The position numbers were made by a program, and so were the translations under genes. DNA of 64,000 bases from Actinernus sp. WN-2022. Its lineage: Eukaryota > Cnidaria > Anthozoa > Actiniaria > Actinernidae. The stretch is from assembly GCA_030867875.1 (NCBI GenBank), contig JAOWCC010001589.1:80561537-80625536 (forward strand). Direction: 5' to 3'. Position 1 is the first letter of the stretch; each line of letters starts with the position of its first letter. Below the pieces are notes generated by a model that saw nothing but the letters and a program-made list of their open reading frames with translations, ran no database searches and was not told the origin of the DNA. Of the stretch, positions 26,101 through 38,100 are shown in pieces.

Positions 26101-29100
26101 ATCCGGACCTGATAACCACGCATGGGACTCCTTCGCTGTCACATGCTTCACGACGGTCTCCTTGAATATATTTGGAACGCCAGCTTTGAACTTCTTCGTT
26201 GGGGTGACATATATCCATAGATTAGTGAGATCAATATCTTGTGCCGGTTCAGTAGAAGGAACTGCTGTAATAAGATATTTCGCACTCTTATCTAGGGTCA
26301 ACGTAGATGGGAAGCCATCAACCATTCCCTGCAATGCGTCATCGATGCGTTTTTGAGTGACTGCAGGTAACTTTGAGACATCATCGCCGTAAACGACATA
26401 GCTAGAATCTCCATCTCGAAACCAAATACTCGTCGAATATTTGTCTGGACCGTTCACTTCCGTAGAGGCATAGAACTTGTGAAGATCTGCATGTGGGTAT
26501 CGTTTCTTGAACTTCGCTAATAGATCTGCATTCGATGTTGCGACCTCTCTACTTTCCACATCTTCCCTATCTATCCGAGCTTGATTCTCTCTCCTAGCTC
26601 GATTCTCAGCCTTTGACCGTATATTAGCATTCGGCGTTGGGACCTCTTCCTCTTCGTCTTTCCCTTCGTAATGGTAACTGAAAAGACCTCCGGACCTCCT
26701 CATGTTGAAGCTATACGTATATATAGTTATACCTTCAACATATAAGATGGTTCTCTTATATATCACCACAACATTGGCCGACCATACTGTCTACTTCGAC
26801 AACCCTATTCTTATACAGAACGTTTCGCTAGTCGAGGCCACTATTGAGAATAGTTGGTGGAACCTAGCAGAGAATGCTACCTTCTGGTGGTCTACCGAAG
26901 GTATAGGGTTCCCGTACGACGTTCCTAAGGGAAACCACACTATGGCGAGCCTTCGACAATTCTTTGCGCCTGCAGTTGGTGCTGACATCATAAAAATCGA
27001 GAAACCCCATCATAGGAGGGCTTGGAACCTAGAAGTCAAGCAATCGATTCTACTTAGTGGAAATCTCTGCAAACTGATGGGTATCAATAAAGATGGGATC
27101 GCTACGCGACTAAAAGTAGGTGTGCACGAAGTGTCCATCCAAGATGAAATCGACATAGCGTATATCTGCTGTGATGTTGTGGATTCCAGATTCTCGATTC
27201 AAGAGGGAAAACAATCTAAAGTCCTAAGTAGAATACACATCCGAGGCGATAGATTTGCGAAAGCGACGTATGCCTCACTACAACCTCTAGCTGTCAAAGC
27301 TCTAGGTACGATACAAAGCAGTCTTCGTCTGACAATTCTCGATGAGAAAGGCAATCTGATAGACTTCCAGGGTCGACCCATACTGTACGTGTTGAAGCTT
27401 GAGTAAGTTATATGTATAACGTTACAATGGAAGGTGACTCGATTCAACCGTTTCCATCAGCACCAAGTATCTATCCACCGATTGCTAGTGACACTGGAAA
27501 GAACTTTAGACTGCAAACGATCCGAGACACTCTTTCGGACATAGAAGTTCAAGAAAGGCACTACGAAGGTGTGCGCAAGAAATATGCACGTTCTCAAGGA
27601 ATAGTTCATGGTATCGCAGTGGTAACTGGAGGTCTGTCTGTGATCTTATCTGGATCTGGATTGGGCGTAGCGTTGACTGGGGTTGGAATAGTGATTGGTC
27701 TACCACTTGGAGTTATTGGTGGGCTATGTGGATTAATTTCAGCATCTACGACCCTTGGAGCTAAGAAGTTAGGAATGAAGGTTTCTAAACATGAAAGGAC
27801 AACTATGTTGGCAAAGGCGAAAATCAATACGATTCGCGATCTAGTATCGAAGGCCTTACGCGATGAAAACATATCCGACTCCGAATACAGTCTCATCCTG
27901 AACGAAGCGAATAAGTATGAGATCATGAGGTCTGAAATTCGTCGTGAGACTTCCATAGGTGAAAAAAGTCCGGATCGGGTTCGAGCCGAACTCAAGCAAG
28001 AAGTGCAAAAGGAAATGCGAGAAAAACTTGGCAGCTTAGTAGGGTAAGAATCGACATTTCCTATGAAAAGAACGAACATGGTTCTCACTTTCACTTCGCT
28101 AAGTCCTACTGCTAGTTAGCCCATGTCTAGTGTAGATTGGTTCAAAGTAGGAATGGTAAGAAAACAACTCCTTGACAAAACGCTCGACCGCACTTCCAAA
28201 TATGTCACAGCGTTCGACGACATCGCCAAGAGACATAGACGATCCTAAACGACGTAGCACCTCGTAACTCGCTCCAACGACTTTCGTCTTAAGTATTGAT
28301 CTGGGGCCTATATTGTTTTCTATCGCTGTAGTAACAACCTCATGGACTATTTGTTGAACGTCTATAGGTACTCCTTGAGGCTCGAGTTTAAGGAAAGTCG
28401 TTGCAATGTGAGGAACTATGCGCTCGGCATCCAAGTCTACATCGATCTTATCGTCGTCACACAGAGAACGTATAAAGACCTCTCCACTATGGATGCCTTT
28501 ATTGCTTAGTTGCATGAAGCGAGCAACCTCACCTTTAGTTCGTACGAACCCACATTGTATGCACGCATGGTAGAGTAGAGCAGCTAAAATATTTCTCTTA
28601 GCATCGCTACGCTTGGGATGAACTTTCATTACTTGGATAAATGCGTCGGCTACGATTCCTAACGTGTTCATAGGGAACGATAGGTCATAACTTTGTTTGT
28701 AAATAGTGTTGTATGCTCGTAGTTCTTGTAGGAGCGTTCGTCGTTGCAGTTCCGTGTTATCGCTTTGCTTTGGTTTTGCGCGGTCTAGATCACTTTGATA
28801 CTGAAACCCGTCCGGACCTACTATACGCAGTCGAGTAGTAGTAATATCGATCTTAGTTTCTTCACATGGTTCGACCTCGGAAACAAGACCACATGTGGGA
28901 CACACGAATTCCGTTCCTTGTATTTCCAAGGGGCAGAGACAATCAGAACATGTTTCACTGGTGTTAATATGTTCCACTTGTGGTTTGATATTCAGGCTTC
29001 TACGAATTCCAGGACCAAACAATCTGATTAGCTCGTCCATGATACGCTGTAGATGTCATACGTTTAATAGAAGAAAAAAAAAAAAAGAAAAAAAAGAATG

Positions 29101-32100
29101 AAGAGGGTCACGCAACGACTTTCTTCATTCTTTTTTTTTTTCGTGGCTATTCCTAATCGTCCTTCTCGCTCCTCAAGGCAGCCAACACCTCGTCGAGCGC
29201 ATGGTTGAGAGACTCTCCGAGACCTTCCTCTGGTTCCAGCACTCTTGGTTCCGCGGGCAATGCTACCGTCGGACGCATGGCTAAGAGCCTCATCGAAGCA
29301 TTCCTATCGAACGCACGGGTGAGAGCCTCGTCGAAACCTTCCTCCGCTTCCACCACGGTTGAATCTGCAAACGTATCGAACTCACGGAAGTAGTCAGTCT
29401 TAGCTATCTCATTTGGATCCACGTTTGGCTCTTCCTCCGGTTCCACCACGTTTGGCTCTTCCTCCGGTTCCACCACGTTTGGCTCTTCCTCCGGTTCCAC
29501 CACGTTTGGCTCTGCAAGTTCCTCCTTTCTTGGATCCTCTAGCGTCTTGCTGGACTTCTTAGCGCGTCTTATATGGGAACTCTTCTTGATGGCGAAACGG
29601 TCGCATCCTGAGCAAAGCCCGTAACTAGTACGACATCCTTTACCACACTTCGAGCATGGTACGAATTGGGCACAGCCTTTTGAGATTTGGCAGTTGTGCT
29701 GGGCACAGAACTTCGATGTCTTCGAAATCTTCTTTGGGCATTTCGAGTCCTTCCCTCTCATCAACCAATCACAAGTCGTCTCAGGCATTGCGGCGTCTAC
29801 GTTCGAGTTCTTCTTCGACATGTTCGATCTTTATGGCGTTAATGCGTACTAAGATGACAACGTAAGCTAGTATCGTGGAATAAAGAACATATACTAATAC
29901 CATTCAGTATCGATATACAGTATAATAATCATTCCTTTAACAGATACTCAAGTTTGGACTTTTTAGGTGCAGTTAAATTCAATCGCTTCCTATATGGCAG
30001 CATAAGCATTCACATAGTAATTTAGTAGGTTATTTTCATCCTCTATGGTGAGATGGGAGTTCTTAATGAGCCACTTAACGAGCCATTTAGCTGTATCAAG
30101 ATGACCATTTCTACAGGCGCATAGTAGAGCATGATGAACGTGTTCATACTCTATGGTTATCTGAAAACGTTGAATGAGCCACTTGATGATATTAAGATGA
30201 CCATTCGTACTGGCATCTAGTATAGCAACCGCGACGGCTGTACCCTCTTTGGTGAACTGGAAGTGCTTAATGAGCCACTTAGCGATATCAAGATGACCAT
30301 ACGTTAAGGCACCGCATAGAGTATGATTGGTGAATCTATCCATTTTATCGAAACGTAAGTGCTTGATGAGCCACTTAACAATATTAAGATTACCATTTTC
30401 GCTGGCGTAGATAAGAGGAAGGCTATCGTCGATGGGGCTTGCGGAAATACCGAAAGTCCTAGCCAATTCGTCTCGATCTTTGTCATTACGAGTAGGACTC
30501 AAACCAAGACATAGTACTTGTCTACGGAACTCTTGGTCTACGTCTTTGTAGCGCGCGAGAGATGCGGCACCGTTTAGGCGTTTTGATGTCCTTGCGATGC
30601 TTGCGAATGACGTAGGACCTGCATGCTCTACGATCTTAGTCAAGATTTCTAGAGGGAGGCACGATATATTATCCATAGTGGAAGATATCGATATACAGTA
30701 TAGTAATCATTTCTCTAATAGGTTATCAAGTTTTGGATTCTTAGGTGTGAGAGTGACAATTTGGAAAAAAGAAAAAAATGAAGAAGGGTCATGCAACGAC
30801 TTTTCTTCCTTTTTTTTTTTTTTTTTTTTACCTACGTGCGTTCGGTTCACTCATCTTCTGCGGCTGCGTCCACACTGGCACTATGCTTAGTATTGGCGGC
30901 ATAAACGTCTCGTTGGTCGTATCTATTCTTCTTCGATGGTTGTCGTACTATATCGATCTCAACATCTAGTGGGTATGAAAGTCCCATACTACTTGCACAA
31001 ATACTTGAGGCGTTGCAAATACCATCGTGAATAGAACCTGGTAGGATGAGTTTGCTTATGTTGTCGATGTTAAGACCGCTAGAGTTCTCATCGACGAGAG
31101 GTTCGTACATAGTGTTGTCCCCATCGGAGTACGACTTACTTTTGTCAAAGAATTGACCATTAGGTGTTCCAGTCTTGTAGTCGCATTTCGCTCTCATCCT
31201 CATTATAGGATTAGCTAGTCGACCTCCAGCATTGGTAGTGGAGTTCATAGAAATAAACCTTTGAATCATTGGAGCTATCCTAGTATTAGGGACGATAATG
31301 GCGTCGTCCTTTCCAGGTGGACTGCGTTTACGTGGATTGCGCATGCAGATCTTTTTGTCTTCGATAAGTTTACTTACTTCGCAATCAAAAGCCCAATCTA
31401 GGTGTTCGACTAGTTTGAAAGTAGGACTTAGCTTGTCGTCGGAAGGAAGATCCAATTCTCCATTGTCATTTTTCTTAATCGTGATTCCATCGGCCTCCGT
31501 ACGTACAAAGTCGTTCCACTTCTGAAATTGTAGGCAAGGATGTCGATCGCGTTTTTTGCCTGCGTCTTCTTCGTTGTATGGTGCTATCCGTCCCACGTGC
31601 TTTTCCCCTTCGAACCGAAAGACCGCCGGATGAGGTCCATCGCCAATGTCGAAGAATACGGAAACGTACTTGCATCCGTCGGTCCGTTTCTAGGATGGGT
31701 CCAGTCGAACGATATGACGGATCCATGGGATTGCCCATCTTCTTTGGCCCTTTCGAATGCTTCGACCACATCGCCTACGTTGAAAAGCTTTGAACTCGCT
31801 ATTCTCTCTTCGGTATAACTATATGTTAGGATAGCTCTAACAGATACTCGAGTTTGGATTTTTTAGGTGTAAGGATGTTGCGGGGCGAAGAACGTCGATA
31901 TAACTATATGCTAATCATATCTCTAACAGTTACTCAAGTTTGGATTTTAGGTGCAAGAATGTCTAGTGACAATTTGGATGACCCTTAGTACCCTAGTAGT
32001 ATAGTCGGAGTCAAAACTGATACCCGTTTTTTGTTGCACAAGGACGTCAGAAAGTGAATTCGCGCGAATTCTGACTATACTACTTAGTTTCATTCATCTA

Positions 32101-35100
32101 TTCTCCACAATAATACATAAATAGTTTCATTCATCCATTCTCCACAGTGATACATAGTTTCATTTATCGATCCATTCTCCAGTGATACTTAGTTACATTC
32201 ATCCATTCTCCGCAGTGATACATAGTTTCATTTATCGATCCATTCTCCAGTGATACTTAGTTACATTCATCCATTCTCCACAGTGATACATAAATGTAGT
32301 TTCATTCATCCATTCTCTAGTGATACATAGGGTGCGTTCGATTGACCGTATTCCGGAATAAGAATACATAAAATAATCACTACAAATCACTTATACTGGA
32401 TTTTTTAGCCACTGGAATACTAAATGTATCCTGAATATCATATGGTAACAAGCATTGTAGCTTACAATGCAAAATGTGCCCGACCAGTGATTTCAGAGAC
32501 TATTCCATCTATTCCTATTCCGGAATACGGTCAATCGAACGCACCCATAGTTTCATTCATCCATTCTCTAGTGATACATAGTTTCATTCATCCATTCACC
32601 ACAATGATATAAATATTTTCACTCATCTATTCTCTACAATGATGTAATCTATTCAATGATAAATACATGTAGTGTCATTTGTCTATTCTCCACAATGATA
32701 AATAGTTTCACTCACCTATTCCTCTCAGTACAATGATAAAAAAGTTCCGTTCATCTATCTCCACAATGACAAATAGTAACCTAACTGTTCTGACATTTTA
32801 CTCACACGTTTCTCTAACATGTTCTCCCAATTTAACAGCCTATAACACCTACTGCCATATATTCTACTGAGAGCCATTTCCCTGACATACCTGTAGAATC
32901 TGAGTGCAATCTCTGGTTGGTCTGTATAGAAATGGTTTGTAGCAATGCATGCAATGGCCTCTACATGTGTGTTGTCATAGTGTAGGACTTCTTTGTACAC
33001 TTGACAGCATTGGTCATGTCCATTAATTCCTGTGGACAATACCATCACTTAAGTTAAAATCCAAAACAGCAGAAACCAATCATTAAAATGGAAATAATCC
33101 ATGTTGCTTTACTTTACTTTAGGCATTCAAAATATCAGCAGACTAGTGGCTAATTAAATACATAATTGCTTGAACTCCTTTACGTCTCTATATCAAGGTG
33201 ACAGCTGTGGATTCATAGCCACTTCTATAGCCATTCTTCAATGAACCTACCTATACCCTTATCTATTCCCTACCAAAAGGCTAACCTTAACCCTAAAATA
33301 GACATGGAAAGCAGTGAGCAATTCCTGAATTTAGCCACTTTGTATCACCATGTGTAATGCCCTTATTCAGTTCCATGGTGATCTTTGGAAAACCAGGGCA
33401 AAGGGGGGGGGGGGGGGGGGGGGGGGGGGGGATGTTAGGAAGGTTCATTTTGTACATGTATGTGCAGACATGTGGTCCAGATCCAGACCTAGTTTGACAG
33501 AGATACATGTAGGTATAGTTCCAAAACCCGGATTTTCATCATGATTGATTATTTTGAGTTACCTAAAACCCAGAATTCCAAATATTTGTAAACAAAACCC
33601 GGACCATGAAGTCTAAATAATTAGATTTAAACCTGGACCCTCTACTGCCACACATACATAATACATCATACACATTACTCTTTTCTGATAAGTCTTGTTG
33701 CCTTCAAACGTAATATAACATGGCAGTAAGCATCAGCTTAACGGTTGAAGCATCCCTATTATAATATTGGCTATCTTGGAAAGCTAATTGAACTTAACGG
33801 CAACAGTCTCATCATGAAGATCTAAACATTTGCAGTTTAAGTCAAGATCGAGATTGTTTTGTAACCATGAGTTTTTGTCCGACAAGGAATGCAACCCACA
33901 ATCTCCCACACACCAGGCAAGAGAGTGTGTGTGGTGGTGAAAATTCTGTTCAACTTAACTTCAATGAGCGTCCGAGTATGTGCCAAAATGAGAGACGTAC
34001 CTCGTGAATTCGAGCAATTCCAGTAAGCAGAGTGGTTTCTCCTGGAAATTTCTCTACTCCCTAGCAATTAGAAAAATAAAATGGATTTTATTTTATTTTA
34101 TGCTTTTCATCAAATTAAAATGATTTTGAAAATATTTCTTTTGAAGCCGTTCAGTAAACTCACAGTATGTATTTTGACAGGCCTAAAACACTCCACTGCA
34201 CATCGTGTTTTTAGACCTGATAAAACTCTACTGCTTGTTTCTTAAACACTTCATCAAATGCATGCATTCATCATAAAACAAAGCATAACAATTCAACCGT
34301 GTACCTTTTTGAATGATTCAACAGCAGTGAGTGGTTGATCTAATCTCACATACACCTTACACAAGTAGAGATAGGTATCAACCATATCTGTATCTCTTAA
34401 TGCCGACTTGAGCTGTTTTTCTGCATCTCTGTACATCCCCAACCTATGAATGCCACAAGGAAATCACTGTGTTCACGAAAATAACTAACAGCTTTCAATA
34501 TAAAGTGAACAAAATTAGGGGCTGAATCCCAATGATAGTAAATCCAGTCTATAACTATACCACAAAATTAACAAGACAACAGAAGCCATTTTGTTTGGCA
34601 TGGAGTCTGATTAATTTTGAAATAACCTTCAAAAACTCATGAATAATTAATGAGCATTTTGTCCAATCAGATGAAGCAAATCAGTCATGTGCATGGTCCT
34701 TTATACCTGATAAAATCTCATCATTCTAAATGGCCCGTGGAGGGATTTGAATTCTGTCCCAGGGAGAAACAGAGTAAATGATTGAGACAATGGAATTTCT
34801 ATTCCTTGACATCTTTCTCATTGAATTGCTAATTAGGATGAACGTTTTATATAAAGAATACTAATGAACATGAAATTCTATATAAAGTTTCATCCTAATT
34901 AAGAATTCACTGATAAAGACCCAAAGATAGCAAAAAGTACACGGAACATAAGGTACCTAGATAATAATTTTTGCACTAAACTTACTAATATCAGCAGACT
35001 ACCGAGATACACAGATAATATTTTTTTTAATGAAGTTATCCAACTACCATTACTTGTTTACTGAGCCACTGTTTAGTTCCAATTATTAAACCAAACTCAA

Positions 35101-38100
35101 AACCGTAAAATAATAAAAACGTGCATTAAACTTACATATTTTGTGCCGGAGTCAAAAATTTAGAGTCTGCCGTCATGTCAGTCACATCGCTTTCCAAGTC
35201 TTGAACTTTATTGAGGTAAACCACGACACCAAATCCTTCAGACAAGTGAAGGTTCTTCTTGCATTGCAAAACGCCGCTTCAAACAACATAGTATGGTAAT
35301 TTCTTCATGTCATTGAGATGTTCGTAATTGCAGGCGGTGATTACTCGAATATTTTGCATGGCGTTGTGAATACTAAGGTTCAATATTGGTTCATTAAGTA
35401 ACCATTCCCTTGATATGTGCATTTTTCTTTCATTGCATTCTTAAAGCATTTTTGAAGCCGTTTAAAACACTCACAGCACATGTTTTATCAAGTCTAAAAA
35501 TGCTTCAATGGCTTAATGTGAGGTGAGTCTGCAGGCAATGCTGGTCAGCAGTTTCCTTGCCAGCTCTGGAAGTGGGGTGGCCCTGTGAGCATCAAGGGCC
35601 ATGGTCTCACATGTGGTTTGTGGATGCCATTGCTGTTGTTGGTCGTGCGGACCACCAACCTATGCTTTTGGGAGCTTGTTAAGCAAATCTCGCCACCCTT
35701 CCCCCTGATGGTAAGTATTAAAGGTAAGTATGGTCTACACTTGGTGGGGGTCAGTGACAGGGTTGCCATGGTGACTGTTGCTGGGCCCCTCCCACCGACC
35801 AAGCACCAATGCTGAGCTCATTCTGTTGGTGATTAGTTTAATTAAGTTCTTTCAGTTGCATGCTCTTCCAAATTTAGAGTGCAGCTGTTTTGCATACTGC
35901 AGTAAACATGCATGAAACTATGGAGAACTAGTGTCAATTGTACACATGATTACACATTCCATGCCATCATTGTTCTTACAGAAAGTCTTTTAACTTCCAG
36001 GCAAAATATTGGGCTGGCACATAACCCTTACATGCTCACATTTAATTGGAGAGTTATTTGTTTAAGAGCCCATTGACATATTTAAATCGGCCGTTGCTAG
36101 GGAAAGTTTGTAACCTCGTAAAACCCGGAAAATTAAAGAGTGAGCTGATGATTATTGTCAAGGTGACTCCTAGGGTAAAGTCTTGTAGTTTGATGACGTC
36201 ATAAAGTGACGTCATGATGTCACCAAAATCAGAAAATTTCTAAACTCTCCAAGGATTTTTAATCTACTAGTAATTTATGAATATTTTCCGAACCTACGAA
36301 TTGAGGCGCATAAAACTGAGCATGCATTTGCCATTACGACAAAAAATAAAGATTTTACAACACTTTTCAGTCCAATTTTAAGCTTTTATGGCAAATGAAA
36401 AGCCATAACTTTGGCATTTATTGTCGGTTTCCAAAATCCATGCTCAATTTTGTGGAGAACGTGGTCATTAACATTATAACGGGAAAAAGTTTGGTGTTTA
36501 GTGAAAGCGCGCTAAATGTTTAGGATTTTTAGAAACCGGAAGTGAAGAAATTAACGCATAAGCAAAAGTGCCTGTTTTGTGGTCGTGAAATAGTCGCAGA
36601 ACTGTTGCTGCAGTAAAGTCTACAATAATTGGTCGAACAGGATAAGCATTTTCTCCTATTTCCTCCGACAATGGCCAGTTTTGGCTGAATACTCCAGTCT
36701 GCAATGAGCTAGCTTGATTGTCTGCAATGAGCCAGCTTTGGACCCATTTCACTGCAAACTAAAGAGCCAATAGAAATCAAGCAAAAATTAGACTGAGATT
36801 CGACTTGAAGTTGAATCTCGTGCCGTTTGCAACAGTTTGTTTTCCAACATCAAAAATAAGGATGAAAACTGACCTGTATTTTAATTAGTTGCACTGAGGT
36901 TCAATCACAACTTTACCAGGAACCCAAAAGCATTATCTGGAGACAAAAGCGTGTATGTTTGTGGAAGATTTGAGTTGAAAACCTGCTGAAAATCACTTAA
37001 CTTCTTGCACTGTACTTTTCTTCATGTTTTTAGAAGCCATTTTCTCGCTGGAAGCAGCCATTTCAGCCTCTGTATCTTTGACAGATGAAGGGCTGTGTGC
37101 AAAAAGGGCGTAAGTGTTTCCTGATCAGATTCTAAATTCCCCTTTAATTTCTTTGTTTTCTAAGGGAGAATTTAGAATGTGATCAAGAGTCACTTATACG
37201 CCCTTTTTGTACACAGCCCTTCAAATTTAGATACTATTTACTAGATGTTCTTTCAATCTATCAACAGTAGAAAGAGCTCGGCTACATTGGAGAGTCTAAT
37301 ACAAGTTTGCTTTCCCATACATCGGCCATTTCCTGACTGACTTCATCACTGTGTTGGTGGAGCCGAACGCTTGCCATTACTTTTTTACTCGGTACAAATT
37401 ATTAATTATTTCCCTTTCTCTAGGTCCAAGTGCAGTTAGGCGCCTTTCAAGTCCTGAACGATTCCTTCAAAATTATTGGATTGAGATTCTTGTCAAGTAT
37501 TATTTTCTTTCACACGATAAAACAAGCTTTTCATTTCCCCCGCTACAGCTTGTTCCAACTTTTGAACACTTTACTTCATTCATTCATGAAAATCTTTCAG
37601 GTAAACCACGAATAAAACTTACAAACATGTGCAAGTATTAAAACTATCGGGTGGCCGGTGAATGCGCATAAAACTAGCCTGAGAAAACAGCCAAATCATA
37701 TTGCCCGAGTCAGCTGTTTCTCAGGCTAGCAAAAACCGGAAGTCAAAATCGCATCTGCTGCTGCGAGCATAGCAACAGTGTTGCATAGCAACGAAATATG
37801 TCAATGGGCCCTTAAAGGTTGAATTATCAATAAATGCCTCTCTTATTAATCATGCCCTCACCTATAGTAACACTTAGCCAACTGAACTTTCCACCACCAG
37901 TCCTTGAACTGTGCTTCTTCTGTAGCTTTGGCTGCAAGTTCAAGGGCCTGCATGTACAACAACAACGAACAGAAGGTTTTCAAAATTCTGTATAAATCTT
38001 TGAAATATTTAATTATCTAGAAAATTTCAGAATTGCCATGAATTGATAATGATTATTAAAATTGTACTTACGTTTCTCACATCATTTTCGTGGTGGAAAA

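Larger units (their letters stand above)
15091..32084. mobile_element. Maverick/Polinton-type virus-like element, 16,994 bp
   Basis: The element is bounded by terminal inverted repeats beginning AGTAGTATAGTC and by TAGTT on both sides. It encodes the hallmark set: protein-primed DNA polymerase B, RVE integrase with D,D35E, A32/FtsK-like packaging ATPase, probable major and minor capsid proteins, and small virion-type membrane proteins, plus TFIIB-like, zinc-binding and F-box/ankyrin proteins. Mavericks are integrating DNA elements thought to be viruses because they encode capsids. Nearly all frames are intact. It sits antisense to polymerase direction in intron 11 of TTC8. No adenain-like protease was found. 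The TIR copies differ by several substitutions and a deletion, so it is not brand new. Confidence 0.93.

Noticed and set aside
31475..31771. 98-codon frame at the right end of the Maverick
   Set aside because: It overlaps the better supported frames of the damaged right-end gene and has an Arg-rich, shadow-like composition.
35545..35802. 85-codon minus-strand frame in intron 8
   Set aside because: No domain; a repeat-derived frame is more likely.
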